A DNA stretch of 34,193 nt from Tissierellia bacterium (GCA_030537765.1 JAUNVH010000019.1:1-34193), one strand, 5' to 3'; positions 1-8,880 are shown, numbered from the stretch's first letter. The notes: generated by a model from the sequence alone, not told the origin. Program-made: numbers and translations.

Positions 1-145
1 AAAATTGTTGAGGAATATTTCTCTAAGTGTAACACATGTCTTGACAATTAAGAATTTCTTATTAACTTCTGTAATTACTCTATTGAATTTCGGGCGATTG
101 TAATATAAAATGCATTTAAAGATAAAATTTGCATAGGAGGGAAAA

Positions 146-1333
146 ATGTACGATTTTAAAACTGTAATACCGAGAAAAAACACTGGTTCTTCGAAATGGA
201 TTCAAATGTATGAATGGAATCCAAACGTAGATGAAGATGTTGTGCCTTTATCAGTGGCTGATATGGAATTAAAAAATCCACCTGAGGTTATTGAAGGCCT
301 GAAGAAATATTTAGACAATTCAGTCTTAGGATATACACAAAGTTATGATGCTTATTTTGAATCTGTAAAAAAATGGATGAAAGAAAAGCATAATTATGAT
401 GTTAAAAGAGAGTGGATGATCAATACCCCGGGCGTGGTCAATGCATTTTTTGGTGCGGTCAATGCTTTTACAAATCCTGGAGATGGCGTTATTATTATGA
501 GGCCAGTCTACTATCCATTTTCGATGGCTATCGATATGAATGAAAGAGATTTGGTAAATTGTCCGCTATTAAAAGATGAGAATGGAAAATATACAATCGA
601 CTTTGATAAATTTGAAGAGCTTTGCAAAGTTCCAGAAAATAAGCTTTTGATTTTCTGCTCGCCTCATAATCCAGTTGGTAGAGTATGGACTAAAGAAGAA
701 TTAAAGAGGGTTGGGGAGATTGCAACTAGAAACAATGTTTTGATAGTATGCGACGAAATTTGGAATGATATTATTATGCCAGGTTATGAACATACTGTTA
801 TGGCTACAATATCTGAAGAAATTGCAAATAATACTATAATTTGCACATCTGTTTCTAAAACTTTTAATCTAGCAGGACTTGCCGTTTCAAATATCTTTAT
901 CCAAAACGAAGAAATTCGAGAAAAATATATCGATGCTATGCTAAAGATGCGCTCGTTAAATGTAAATATTTTAGGCTATAAGGCATGTGAAATTGCATAT
1001 AATGAGAGTGAAAACTGGTTAAAAGAACTTTTAGAACTACTAGATAAAAACCAAAGGCTCGTGAAAGACTATTTTGATGAGCATCATCCAAAACTTACTA
1101 GCAATTATATTGAGGGCACTTATCTTCAATGGATTGATTTTAATGCCTTAGGCATGACGAACGAAGAATTGGAAGAATTTATGCACAAAAAAGCACAATT
1201 CTTTACCGATGAAGGCTATATATTTGGCTCCGAAGGAGACGGATTTGAAAGAATCAATGTCGCCTGTCCTACAGATGTTTTGTTAAGACAATTGGAAAAA
1301 CTATCGAAGGCTTTAAAAGCTATTGGATTTTAA
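146..1333 (+). CDS. MalY/PatB-family PLP C-S lyase (cystathionine beta-lyase-like aminotransferase)
   Basis: This is a 395-residue fold-type I PLP enzyme. Visible motifs are VVPLSVADMELKNPP near the N-terminus (typical of MalY/PatB), SPHNPVGRVWTKEEL, CDEIWNDI with the PLP-contacting Asp, and SVSKTFNLAGL, where Lys238 should form the Schiff base. Members of this family cleave the C-S bond of cystathionine or cysteine conjugates, giving a thiol or H2S, pyruvate and ammonia in the cytoplasm. Plain aminotransferase activity is the alternative. The start is the ATG 5-6 bases after an AGGAGGG site at 137-143. A strong hairpin terminator follows immediately, so the gene is probably monocistronic. 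It is the first of two likely C-S lyases in the window, the other being at 8881. The family call is firm; the exact substrate is not visible from sequence. Confidence 0.9.
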   Translation: MYDFKTVIPRKNTGSSKWIQMYEWNPNVDEDVVPLSVADMELKNPPEVIEGLKKYLDNSVLGYTQSYDAYFESVKKWMKEKHNYDVKREWMINTPGVVNAFFGAVNAFTNPGDGVIIMRPVYYPFSMAIDMNERDLVNCPLLKDENGKYTIDFDKFEELCKVPENKLLIFCSPHNPVGRVWTKEELKRVGEIATRNNVLIVCDEIWNDIIMPGYEHTVMATISEEIANNTIICTSVSKTFNLAGLAVSNIFIQNEEIREKYIDAMLKMRSLNVNILGYKACEIAYNESENWLKELLELLDKNQRLVKDYFDEHHPKLTSNYIEGTYLQWIDFNALGMTNEELEEFMHKKAQFFTDEGYIFGSEGDGFERINVACPTDVLLRQLEKLSKALKAIGF

Positions 1334-1340
1334 TTTATTT

Positions 1341-1377
1341 TAGAGTACGGCTTAAATAAGCTGTACTCTATTTTTTT
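1341..1377 (+). terminator. Intrinsic terminator after the C-S lyase gene
   Basis: The arms 1341-1352 and 1359-1370 form a 12-bp stem with one G-T wobble and a short A/T loop. Eight T residues follow (1370-1377). This separates the C-S lyase gene from the DUF401 gene, whose ribosome binding site begins directly at the end of the T-run. Confidence 0.9.
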
Positions 1378-1387
1378 GGAGGATAAA

Positions 1388-2593
1388 TTGGATCTAGTAT
1401 TTGTTTTGATTATATTTTTAATAATCGTTATATTGATGAGATTTGGGCGCAAATTGCAAGAGGCAATGAGCATTGCAATTTTTGTGGGTCTAATTTTGTT
1501 TAGAGTGCCCGTTAAAGATGGCGTAAGAATAATTTTAAAAGGCGCCTTTTCTATGAGCACTATCTATCTTTTACTGGCTTTTTATTCTATCACTTTTTTG
1601 CAACGTATGATGGAAAAACGAGGCTTATTGATTTTGGCTGAAAAATCTTTGATTGAGCTATTTCATTCCAGACGCATAAATGCAATGTTTGCACCATTTA
1701 CAATTGGGCTTCTGCCATCACCTGGTGCAGTTTTAATTGCGGCACCTATTGTAAACAATGCGGCAGGAGATTTTTTAGATAGGGAGGAAAAAACTTTTGT
1801 AACTACATATTATCGCCATATTTCAGAAGCCTTTGTGCCAACTTATGCTTCGATTCTCTTGGCTTTGCAGCTTTCTGGCGTAAATATGACGGCTTTTGTG
1901 GTTTTGATGTTGCCGCTTGTTGCAGCGTTATTTTGGCTAGGCTATATTTTTTATGTTAAAAAAATTCCCAAAAATAAAAAAGTTGAAAATGATGGCTCAA
2001 AAATTAAGTATATCAAAAATTTATTTTATAGCATCTGGCCAATTTTGCTTGCGATAATTTTAATATTGAGTTTGAAAACGCAGGTCGTAATTGCAGTTAT
2101 TCCGGTAATAATTATTGCAGTATATATTTATAAATTTGATTTTAAAGAACTTTTACCATTTTTTAAAACTGCATTTGAGCCCAATATTATGCTTACAACG
2201 ATTGTGATTATGATTTTAAAAGAGCTTTTAAGCTATACGGGAGTAATTGTAAAATTGCCTGAGCTCTTTGCAAATTTTTCAATCCATCCCACAATTATAT
2301 ATGCAATTATATTTTTCATTGGTACTATTATTGCGGGCTCTAAAACTATGGTAGCAATTATTATTCCGCTTGCTTTTGCAAGTTCTTTAAATGCCGGAGT
2401 TGGGGAACTCGTTTTATATATGGCCATAAGCTATATTGCGATGCAGATTTCTCCAACACATATTTGTCTTGCAATTATTTTAGAAGAAAATAAAACTAGC
2501 TTTTCTTCTCTAATTGCAAAGACTATGCCCGTTTTGATTTCGTTTATTGCAATTACTATTTTTTATTCTTATATTTTGATAAAGGTGTTTTGA
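1388..2593 (+). CDS. DUF401-family integral membrane protein (probable transporter)
   Basis: This is a hydrophobic protein of about 401 residues with roughly ten membrane segments. It resembles the DUF401 family: a conserved LLPSPGAVLIAAPIVNNA loop, then TTYYRHISEAFVPTYAS, and near the end a second re-entrant-like IIAGSKTMVAIIIPLA and an AISYIAMQISPTH segment. The doubled motif suggests an ion-transporter-like fold with two repeats. The substrate is unknown. The longer frame opens at TTG 1376, but that lies in the terminator T-run. GGAGG at 1378-1382 fits TTG 1388 with five bases of spacing, so I use that start. A CobW GTPase starts one base after its stop, so the two are co-transcribed, and a role in metal or anion transport is possible. 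Confidence 0.75.
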   Translation: MDLVFVLIIFLIIVILMRFGRKLQEAMSIAIFVGLILFRVPVKDGVRIILKGAFSMSTIYLLLAFYSITFLQRMMEKRGLLILAEKSLIELFHSRRINAMFAPFTIGLLPSPGAVLIAAPIVNNAAGDFLDREEKTFVTTYYRHISEAFVPTYASILLALQLSGVNMTAFVVLMLPLVAALFWLGYIFYVKKIPKNKKVENDGSKIKYIKNLFYSIWPILLAIILILSLKTQVVIAVIPVIIIAVYIYKFDFKELLPFFKTAFEPNIMLTTIVIMILKELLSYTGVIVKLPELFANFSIHPTIIYAIIFFIGTIIAGSKTMVAIIIPLAFASSLNAGVGELVLYMAISYIAMQISPTHICLAIILEENKTSFSSLIAKTMPVLISFIAITIFYSYILIKVF

Positions 2594-2594
2594 T

Positions 2595-3473
2595 ATGACA
2601 AAAATTTTTTTAGTCTGCGGATTTTTAGGTTCAGGAAAGACCACATTTATACAGGAAGTCTTAAGTAAAAAAGACAATAGCTTAATTTATGCGATTGTGG
2701 AGAATGAATTTGGGGAAGTTAATATAGATTCTAAAATTTTGGCAAATAGCAATATCGCCATTAAAGAGATAACTAATGGCTGCATTTGCTGTTCCTTAAT
2801 TGGCGATTTTTCTAAAGCTATTTTAGAATTAAAAGAAAAATATCAAATTGATATTATAATTATAGAGCCAAGTGGAGTTGCGGAAATTTCGCCGCTGATT
2901 CACACTTTGCAGTCAGAAGAGCTATTTGTTATTACAATAATTGATGCCAAAAGACATTTGATATATGAAAAGAATTTCAAATCTTTTTATGAAGATCAGA
3001 TTTTTTGTGCAGATAAAATATTTTTTAGTAAAACAGATGAGCTTACAGATTTAGAAATTGAAAACTTAATTTTAGATATTAAAGATAAGCACGGCGAAAA
3101 AGATATTGAATTTAGAAATTGGCATGAATTAAACTATAATGAGTTGTTCGATATAGAAGGCTCAAAATTAATTATGAAAAATAGTAATCATCAAGATTTA
3201 AAATTTTATGAAAAAACCTTGAGACCACAAAAATATTTTGAAATTAAAGAGATTGAAAAAATTGGCGAGAAATTAAAAAATAGCGATAATATTTATAGAG
3301 TAAAGGGCTTTTTAGATAGCTTTTGCGGCAAATTAAAAATCGATTATACTCAGGGTGAATTCAATTATGAAAAGATTGACTATATGCCTGAAAATTTCCT
3401 GATAGCAATTGGCACAAGCCAAAATATTGAAATAGAAATAATAAAAATTTTAGGTGATGATATTGAAAGCTGA
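2595..3473 (+). CDS. CobW/G3E-family GTPase, putative metallochaperone
   Basis: This is a 292-residue P-loop GTPase. The Walker A motif is GFLGSGKTT (residues 9-17), followed by ENEFGEVNID. The family metal-binding C-x-C-C motif is GCICCS (Cys63, Cys65, Cys66), and IEPSGVAE is the Walker B/switch region. The shorter C-terminal half ends with the CobW_C-type region. The family uses GTP hydrolysis to hand metals such as zinc or cobalt to client proteins. AAAGGTG at 2581-2587 precedes the ATG. The gene follows the DUF401 gene by one base and overlaps the next, degenerate, CobW-like gene. The client metal and protein cannot be read from sequence. A paralogue lies at 26783. Confidence 0.88.
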   Translation: MTKIFLVCGFLGSGKTTFIQEVLSKKDNSLIYAIVENEFGEVNIDSKILANSNIAIKEITNGCICCSLIGDFSKAILELKEKYQIDIIIIEPSGVAEISPLIHTLQSEELFVITIIDAKRHLIYEKNFKSFYEDQIFCADKIFFSKTDELTDLEIENLILDIKDKHGEKDIEFRNWHELNYNELFDIEGSKLIMKNSNHQDLKFYEKTLRPQKYFEIKEIEKIGEKLKNSDNIYRVKGFLDSFCGKLKIDYTQGEFNYEKIDYMPENFLIAIGTSQNIEIEIIKILGDDIES

Positions 3474-4032
3474 TCTCTATTTATTTGCAGGTTTTCTATT
3501 TGCTGGCAAGAGCACAATTATAAATAAGCTAAAAAACAGCTTTGAAAATATTCTTATTATATCAATGGAACAAGGTTTAGAAAAAGTGGACCAAGAGATC
3601 TATTTTAATAATCTTACTGATGCTAAAGATTATTTAAAGACGATTGATCTTTCAAAATATGATGCCATTTTTATGGAGTATAATGGCACTATGCACGTTA
3701 AGAATATTTTTAGTTTTGCAAAAGATTTAGATTTAGTTTTGAGAAAGACTATTTATGTTCTAGATGGCGAGGTGGCTGAAAATTATCTCATAAATATGCC
3801 CAATTTGATATTGGAGCAGATTAATTTTTCTGATCTAATCTATATCAGAAATTTTGAAAAATTTCAATCTGATAGGGCCAAAGAGATTATAAAAACGCTA
3901 AAGCCTGGCATTAAGATTTATAAGGATGAAACTGAAATTGAAAATATTTTCGAAAAGAAAAATTATAAAATCTTGATCATAATTATTTGGATAATTTTAA
4001 TTTTGAGCTATAAATTCATATTAAAAAAATAG
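3463..4032 (+). CDS. Degenerate CobW-like P-loop protein with C-terminal membrane anchor
   Basis: This protein has 189 residues. The start has a CobW-like layout, with Walker A GFLFAGKST at residues 10-18. MEYNG sits where the full GTPase has its EPSG motif. The C-x-C-C metal site and the CobW C-terminal domain are absent. The last 25 or so residues are IIIIWIILILSYKFI-like, which would be a single tail membrane helix. GTG 3454 and ATG 3457 are also in frame, but AGGTGAT at 3452-3458 fits TTG 3463 best. The gene overlaps the upstream CobW gene by 11 bases, so translation is probably coupled. It may be a membrane-tethered partner or regulator of the GTPase next door. I do not recognise it as a named family. 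Confidence 0.7.
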   Translation: MKADLYLFAGFLFAGKSTIINKLKNSFENILIISMEQGLEKVDQEIYFNNLTDAKDYLKTIDLSKYDAIFMEYNGTMHVKNIFSFAKDLDLVLRKTIYVLDGEVAENYLINMPNLILEQINFSDLIYIRNFEKFQSDRAKEIIKTLKPGIKIYKDETEIENIFEKKNYKILIIIIWIILILSYKFILKK

Positions 4033-4054
4033 GCAGTCAATTTAATTGACTGCC
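4032..4054. terminator. Bidirectional terminator between converging genes
   Basis: GGCAGTCAA and TTGACTGCC form a perfect 9-bp stem with a five-base loop. The left arm starts in the stop codon of the CobW-like gene. Read on the minus strand it is followed by seven T residues, so it is strongest as the terminator of the msrAB gene. On the plus strand only a short T stretch follows. Confidence 0.85.
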
Positions 4055-4060
4055 AAAATT

Positions 4061-5176
4061 TTATTCTTCGAAAAATACTTTGTATTCGCCATAGCCCTCT
4101 TCATCTAATTTATCATAAGGTATAAATTTTAAGCTGGCACTATTTATGCAATATCTAAGTCCGCCCATCTCTTTTGGTCCATCGTTAAAAACATGGCCCA
4201 AATGCGTATCATCTTTGCTCTTTACTTCAACTCTTTTCATGCCATGTGAATTGTCTTCAATATAGTCTAAAGAGTCGGTAGTTAGCGGGGCGCTAAAAGA
4301 CGGCCAGCCACAACCGGCATCAAATTTCTTTTCAGAAGTAAATAGCGGTTTGCCTGAAACTATATCTACATATAGTCCTTTTTCATCAAAATCATTATAT
4401 TCGCCAGTTCCTGGCCTTTCAGTGCCAGAGTTTCTGGCTATGTCAAAAGCTTCGGCGCCTATTCGGCTTTTTAATTCTTCGTCCGATTCTTTTTCATATT
4501 CCTTATAATCTAAAACGGAATCGTAAACTTCATTTAGATTTATATGGCAATAGCCACCAGGATTTTTTTCTAAATAATCTTGATGATAATCTTCTGCATC
4601 GTAGAAATTTTTTAAAGGTTCAATTTCGACAACAGTTTTTTTGCCAAGTTTTTTCTCCACAAAGGCTACGACTTTTTCAATAGTCTTTTTTTCTAGATTT
4701 TCATCTGTATAATAGATGCCAGTTCTATACTGTGTGCCCACGTCTCCGCCTTGCTTATTTAAGCTAAATGGATCTATAACTTTAAAATATCTAATTATTA
4801 GCTCTTCCATGCTAACTATATGCGGATTATATACTAGCTTTACAGTTTCTGCTGCATCTGTTTTTCCAGTGCAGACTTCTTCATAAGATGGATTTTCGGT
4901 ATTTGAATTTGCATATCCACTCTTTGCGTCAATAACGCCTGGCACATTTGCAAAATATGCCTCCATTCCCCAAAAACAACCTCCGGCCAAATAGAGTGTT
5001 TTTTCATCTGTCTTTACTTCGTTTAAAATTTCTTTTTGCATATCTAATTTGTCCTCCATAACTTCATTATTTTCATTATTTTCTAATTTATTTTCCTGAG
5101 GTTTAGAGTTCAACTTTATGAGCGCAAATATTGCAATCAATCCGATTATAATAATTGCTATAAGTTTTTTATGCAT
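4061..5176 (-). CDS. msrAB: Membrane-anchored methionine sulfoxide reductase MsrA-MsrB fusion
   Basis: This 371-residue protein repairs both stereoisomers of methionine sulfoxide. Residues 5-22 form a membrane helix with no lipobox Cys, followed by an Asn/Glu-rich linker. The MsrA domain begins at about residue 60 with GGCFWGME (catalytic Cys67). The MsrB domain (about 225-365) has [17 protein letters not shown] and RYCINSAS with catalytic Cys near 343. The usual zinc-binding C-x-x-C pairs of many MsrB proteins are missing, so this is the zinc-free type, as in other MsrAB fusions. The anchor implies a role outside the cytoplasmic membrane. The frame extends to GTG 5185, but GAGGTG at 5183-5188 fits ATG 5176. 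The gene is isolated on the minus strand, with a strong terminator downstream. Confidence 0.93.
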   Translation of the reverse strand: MHKKLIAIIIIGLIAIFALIKLNSKPQENKLENNENNEVMEDKLDMQKEILNEVKTDEKTLYLAGGCFWGMEAYFANVPGVIDAKSGYANSNTENPSYEEVCTGKTDAAETVKLVYNPHIVSMEELIIRYFKVIDPFSLNKQGGDVGTQYRTGIYYTDENLEKKTIEKVVAFVEKKLGKKTVVEIEPLKNFYDAEDYHQDYLEKNPGGYCHINLNEVYDSVLDYKEYEKESDEELKSRIGAEAFDIARNSGTERPGTGEYNDFDEKGLYVDIVSGKPLFTSEKKFDAGCGWPSFSAPLTTDSLDYIEDNSHGMKRVEVKSKDDTHLGHVFNDGPKEMGGLRYCINSASLKFIPYDKLDEEGYGEYKVFFEE

Positions 5177-5269
5177 TAGCATCACCTCGTAACTAATATT
5201 TATCCTTTATTTGCACTTTTCAAACAGTAGATATAAATGTATTTATCTTATGTTAAAGCATTAACTCAA

Positions 5270-5298
5270 TTGACAGCCAAATTATTTTCATATAAAAT
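5270..5298 (+). promoter_or_regulatory. SigA-type promoter of the SorC/MtnK operon
   Basis: The -35 is TTGACA (5270-5275), the spacer is 17 bases and the -10 is TAAAAT (5293-5298). A perfect TATAAT follows at 5299-5304. The predicted transcript starts near 5306, about 47 bases upstream of the regulator gene. Confidence 0.7.
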
Positions 5299-5324
5299 TA
5301 TAATATACAAAAGCCATGCTCTCA

Positions 5325-5336
5325 TTACAAATGTAA
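5325..5336. promoter_or_regulatory. Small inverted repeat, possible operator for the SorC regulator
   Basis: TTACA-AA-TGTAA is a perfect 5-bp dyad with a two-base centre. It lies between the predicted transcription start and the ribosome binding site (AGGAGG, 5339-5344). Its position suits autoregulation by the gene product that follows. No second copy was noticed upstream, so this is tentative. Confidence 0.3.
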
Positions 5337-5352
5337 CAGGAGGTGCAATTTT

Positions 5353-6276
5353 ATGAACAATCAATATTTAGCTAGGATTGCATACTATTATTATATAAAA
5401 AATAAAACGCAATCAGAAATTGCTAGGCTCTTTAAAGTATCTAGACAGAAGATAAATAGAGATTTAAAGATGGCTCAAAAGCTTGGAATTGTAAAAGTTG
5501 ATATTGATTTTCCGATTAATTCAGATATAGAGCTGGAGGCAAATTTAGAAGAAAATTGTAATTTAAAAAAAGCCATTGTGATCAAATCTTCGGAAGAGAT
5601 TTTAAAAAAAGAACTAGCAAATGCTGCAAAGGAGTTTTTAGACAATTATCTTTCAGACGGAATGACTATTGGAGTTACTTGGGGCACTACTCTCTATGAG
5701 CTTGCCAAAGTTTTAAATGTGAAAAATTTCAAAAATATCAAAATCAAACAATTGATTGGCGGCGTAAATCCAAATTATCCAAATTTGAGTGGAGAAAATA
5801 TAGCTAGAATTTTTGCGAACAAGCTAGGGGGCAGTTTTACTTCATTCTATTTGCCGGCAATAGTATCAGACAGATTGACAAAAAAGATTCTGCTTGAAGA
5901 AAACGATACTTTAAAAGCGTATGAAGGAATGGACAAATGCGATCTTGTAATTGCTGGCGTTGGGAGTATTGAAAGAGAAAATACTGTTTCTAAACTTGGA
6001 TATTTGAGCGAAGAAAATAGAAAACTACTTTTGCAAAAGGGCATTGTGGGCGATTTAGGCTTAATCTATTACGATCGTAAAGGAATTCCTTATTTTGAAG
6101 AAGGCGCCCCAATCTCACTGGGCTATAATCTGTTTGAAAAGCCAAAGGATATGAAACTTATGGTAATTGCAGGCGGGGAAGAAAAAGCGGAGGCCATAAA
6201 GGCAATACTTAATGGTAAGATTGTGGATATATTGATAACTGATAAGAACTGCGCAAATAAAATTGTTTGCAAATAA
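5353..6276 (+). CDS. SorC-family sugar-binding transcriptional regulator
   Basis: This is a 307-residue regulator. The N-terminal helix-turn-helix (about 14-45) reads KTQSEIARLFKVSRQKINRDL, and the rest is the SorC effector-binding domain, with GMTIGVTWGTTLYEL, IKQLIGGVNPN and DLVIAGVGSIE. SorC/LsrR-type proteins bind phosphorylated sugars and control the operon they head. AGGAGGTG lies 7-9 bases before the ATG. It is the first gene of a seven-gene operon and precedes an FGGY kinase, a typical arrangement in which the kinase product is the inducer. The effector is probably a phosphorylated ketose or deoxy-sugar made by this operon, which is inference. Confidence 0.88.
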   Translation: MNNQYLARIAYYYYIKNKTQSEIARLFKVSRQKINRDLKMAQKLGIVKVDIDFPINSDIELEANLEENCNLKKAIVIKSSEEILKKELANAAKEFLDNYLSDGMTIGVTWGTTLYELAKVLNVKNFKNIKIKQLIGGVNPNYPNLSGENIARIFANKLGGSFTSFYLPAIVSDRLTKKILLEENDTLKAYEGMDKCDLVIAGVGSIERENTVSKLGYLSEENRKLLLQKGIVGDLGLIYYDRKGIPYFEEGAPISLGYNLFEKPKDMKLMVIAGGEEKAEAIKAILNGKIVDILITDKNCANKIVCK

Positions 6277-6289
6277 AAGAGGTGAAGCT

Positions 6290-7855
6290 TTGAAAAAATA
6301 TTTCTTGGGCATAGATTGCGGCACTACGATGTTAAAAGTTAATCTATATGATGAAAAAGGCATTGCAGTTATGAGAAAGCAGATTAAAAATCCTGTAATA
6401 ACTGAGGGCAGAAAGATTGAAATTGATATGGAAAAACTATGGGATAATGTTTCTTATCTAATAAGAGAAATTATAAAAGATTCTAAATTAAATCCATCTA
6501 ATATTGTGTCGATTGGAGTTTGCGCTCAAGGTGAAGGGCTTTGGGCACTCGATAAAGATTTAAAGCCTGTGAGAAATGCAATACTTTGGAATGACAGTAG
6601 AGCCCATACTATGGTCGATTCACTACATAGTGATCGCGATTTGATAAAGCAGATAAAAAATATTACGGGATCATTTATCTTCGGTGGAGGCACTAATTTA
6701 CTTTTAAAATATATAAAAGAAAATGAAAGAGAAGTATATGATAATATTGAGCATATATTTTTTTGCAAAGACTTTATCAGATTTAAATTGACAGGCGAAA
6801 TTTTTACAGACTATTCCGATATGTCTACTTCGATTATTGATTTAAACACGAAAGAAATTTCAAATGAGATGTTAAAGCTTTTAGATATTGAGCAGATGAA
6901 AGAAAAATTTGCGCCGATGAAAAAGTCTTATGAACTGGGCGGAAAAATTACTAAAGAAGCCGCAAGGCTTACGGGATTAAAAGAAAACACTCCAGTTGCA
7001 ATTGGGATGCTAGATGTGATTTCATCGCTATCGGGAGTAGGCGCAGTAAATGATGGCGATGCATTGGTGATTATCGGCACTACAATTTCTTGTGGTGTAG
7101 TTAGGCAAGATCTAAAAGACTTTTCGGCAAATCCTGGATATGAAATTCATTTTCTAGACGATAAATTTTTAGAAGTTATGTCTACAATGTCGGGAGCTGC
7201 TAATTTAGAATGGGCAATAGACACATTTTATTCCAATGAGAGAAGAGAATATAAAGATGAGATTTATAGCTTTTTAGAAACAGAAATAAAAGACATTGCG
7301 CCTGGAGCAGAAGGCATAATTTTTCATCCATATATTAGCGAATCGGGTGAGAGAATGCCGTTTTCAAATAAAAATGCCAGAGCTCAGTTTATGGGGCTTA
7401 GTATAAATAAAGGCAGAAAATATATGTTAAAGGCAGTTTATGAAGGCGTGGCTTTGGCTATTAGAGATTGCTTAGACTCCGTATTTAAAGGCGATTATGA
7501 ATACGACAAGGATAGCATTATTTATCTCACAGGCGGAGGTTCACAAAGTGAGATTTGGGCTCAAATTATTGCAGATGCCACAGGCAGATCTGTTAAGGTA
7601 TTAGAAGGTGGAGATTTTACATGCAGAGGTGCTGCGATGCTATCTACTATGACAAATGAAGCTGATTTTTCTAAACTTCTAAATATATATGAAAACTATA
7701 AAGTCAAATGGGAATTTATTCCAGACTATGAAAATTTTGAAATCTATCAAGATCTATACTATATATATAAAAAAACTAGAATGACTAATGACAATTTATG
7801 GCACGATCTAAAGCTCGTCAGAGATAAATCGAAGAGAAAGAGGAAGAATATATGA
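6290..7855 (+). CDS. FGGY-family carbohydrate kinase
   Basis: This 521-residue two-domain kinase phosphorylates a sugar or polyol with ATP in the cytoplasm. It shows the N-terminal phosphate motif GIDCGTT, then NAILWNDSRA, a central GMLDVISSLSGVGA segment, GERMPFSNKNARAQFMGLS, and the C-terminal adenosine motif TGGGSQSEIWAQIIADATG. Xylulokinase-like, LsrK-like and erythritol-kinase-like roles are all possible; I cannot select one. The frame extends to TTG 6263, but AGAGGTGAA just before TTG 6290 and the canonical KKYFLGIDCGTT beginning favour 6290. It follows the SorC regulator by 13 bases and overlaps the dehydrogenase gene by four (ATGA), so the three are translated together. Confidence 0.85.
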   Translation: MKKYFLGIDCGTTMLKVNLYDEKGIAVMRKQIKNPVITEGRKIEIDMEKLWDNVSYLIREIIKDSKLNPSNIVSIGVCAQGEGLWALDKDLKPVRNAILWNDSRAHTMVDSLHSDRDLIKQIKNITGSFIFGGGTNLLLKYIKENEREVYDNIEHIFFCKDFIRFKLTGEIFTDYSDMSTSIIDLNTKEISNEMLKLLDIEQMKEKFAPMKKSYELGGKITKEAARLTGLKENTPVAIGMLDVISSLSGVGAVNDGDALVIIGTTISCGVVRQDLKDFSANPGYEIHFLDDKFLEVMSTMSGAANLEWAIDTFYSNERREYKDEIYSFLETEIKDIAPGAEGIIFHPYISESGERMPFSNKNARAQFMGLSINKGRKYMLKAVYEGVALAIRDCLDSVFKGDYEYDKDSIIYLTGGGSQSEIWAQIIADATGRSVKVLEGGDFTCRGAAMLSTMTNEADFSKLLNIYENYKVKWEFIPDYENFEIYQDLYYIYKKTRMTNDNLWHDLKLVRDKSKRKRKNI

Positions 7856-8871
7856 AAATACTTATAACTGCTGAAATGGATCCCAAATATGTCGAAGAGA
7901 TTAAAAGCAATTGGGATGTCGATATTGAAGGCTGGTCTAAAGAATATCGATTAATGACGGAAGAGGAGATGCAAAAACTGGTGCCCGGCTACGATGTTTT
8001 AATAACGAGTTATGACGAAATTACAAAAAAGGTCATCGATGCTGGAAAAGATTTAAAGCTAATAATATGCACAAGGGCAAATCCTGTCAATATAGATATT
8101 GATTATGCAAAAGAAAAGAATATTAAAATTAGTTATGCTCCTGGCAGAAATTCAGATTGCACGGCAGAATTTACTGTGGCTATGATGATGAGTGTGGGTA
8201 GAAATATTCCAAAGGCACATCACGAACTAAAGCTGGGAAAACACACTTCGCCAAAAGAAACAGTAAAAGATATAAAGAGTGGACTAAGAGAAGATGTGAC
8301 TTGGGATCTGAGTGCCACATCTCCATATGTGATTTTTAAAGGCAGACAATTATATGGAAATACTGTGGGAATTATAGGATATGGAAATATTGGCAGAAGA
8401 GTTGGCGAGATATTAAAGGCCTTTGGCATGAATATCTTAGTCTATAGTCCCAGCATAAAAGAAGAATTAGAAGGCGTTAAGAAAGTGGGTTTGGAAGAGC
8501 TTTTGAAAGAATCTGATTATATTACGATTCATTCAGCGGCGATTGAAAAAAACAGGCATCTCATTGGGAAAAAAGAATTTGATATGATGAAAGAAACTGC
8601 ATATTTTATAAACACATCTCGCGGCATGCTTGTAGACGAAGAGGCTTTAATTGAAGCTTTGAGAGAAGAAAAAATTGCAGGGGCTGCAGTCGATGTCTAC
8701 GCATCAGAGCCTATTGCAATCGATCATCCATTTATAACTGAACTTGAAAATATTGTCATTACGCCTCATCTTGGGGGAGCAACCTTAGAGGCGATCACAA
8801 ATCACAGCAAGATGGCGCTTTCTGAATTGAAAGCATTTGAAAATAATGAACCATTAGAATATGAATATTAG
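7852..8871 (+). CDS. D-isomer-specific 2-hydroxyacid dehydrogenase
   Basis: This is a 339-residue NAD-dependent dehydrogenase of the phosphoglycerate dehydrogenase/D-lactate dehydrogenase superfamily. The nucleotide-binding motif is GIIGYGNIG. The catalytic triad appears as Arg in NTSRGMLVDEEAL, Glu in DVYASEP and His in TPHLGGAT. A segment of about 30 residues (SGLREDVTWDLSATSPYVIF) lies just before the Rossmann domain, a feature of the subgroup found beside sugar kinases. There is no C-terminal ACT domain, so it is unlikely to be a regulated serine-pathway SerA. It overlaps the kinase gene by four bases and precedes the gamma-lyase-like gene by nine. It could reduce a 2-keto acid released by that lyase, or oxidise a sugar-derived hydroxyacid. 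Confidence 0.85.
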   Translation: MKILITAEMDPKYVEEIKSNWDVDIEGWSKEYRLMTEEEMQKLVPGYDVLITSYDEITKKVIDAGKDLKLIICTRANPVNIDIDYAKEKNIKISYAPGRNSDCTAEFTVAMMMSVGRNIPKAHHELKLGKHTSPKETVKDIKSGLREDVTWDLSATSPYVIFKGRQLYGNTVGIIGYGNIGRRVGEILKAFGMNILVYSPSIKEELEGVKKVGLEELLKESDYITIHSAAIEKNRHLIGKKEFDMMKETAYFINTSRGMLVDEEALIEALREEKIAGAAVDVYASEPIAIDHPFITELENIVITPHLGGATLEAITNHSKMALSELKAFENNEPLEYEY

Positions 8872-8880
8872 GAGGAAAAA

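Noticed and set aside
5353-8871. A complete lsr-type AI-2 uptake and processing system
   Set aside because: A SorC regulator and an FGGY kinase alone are not enough; no lsrACDB transporter, lsrF or lsrG is present.
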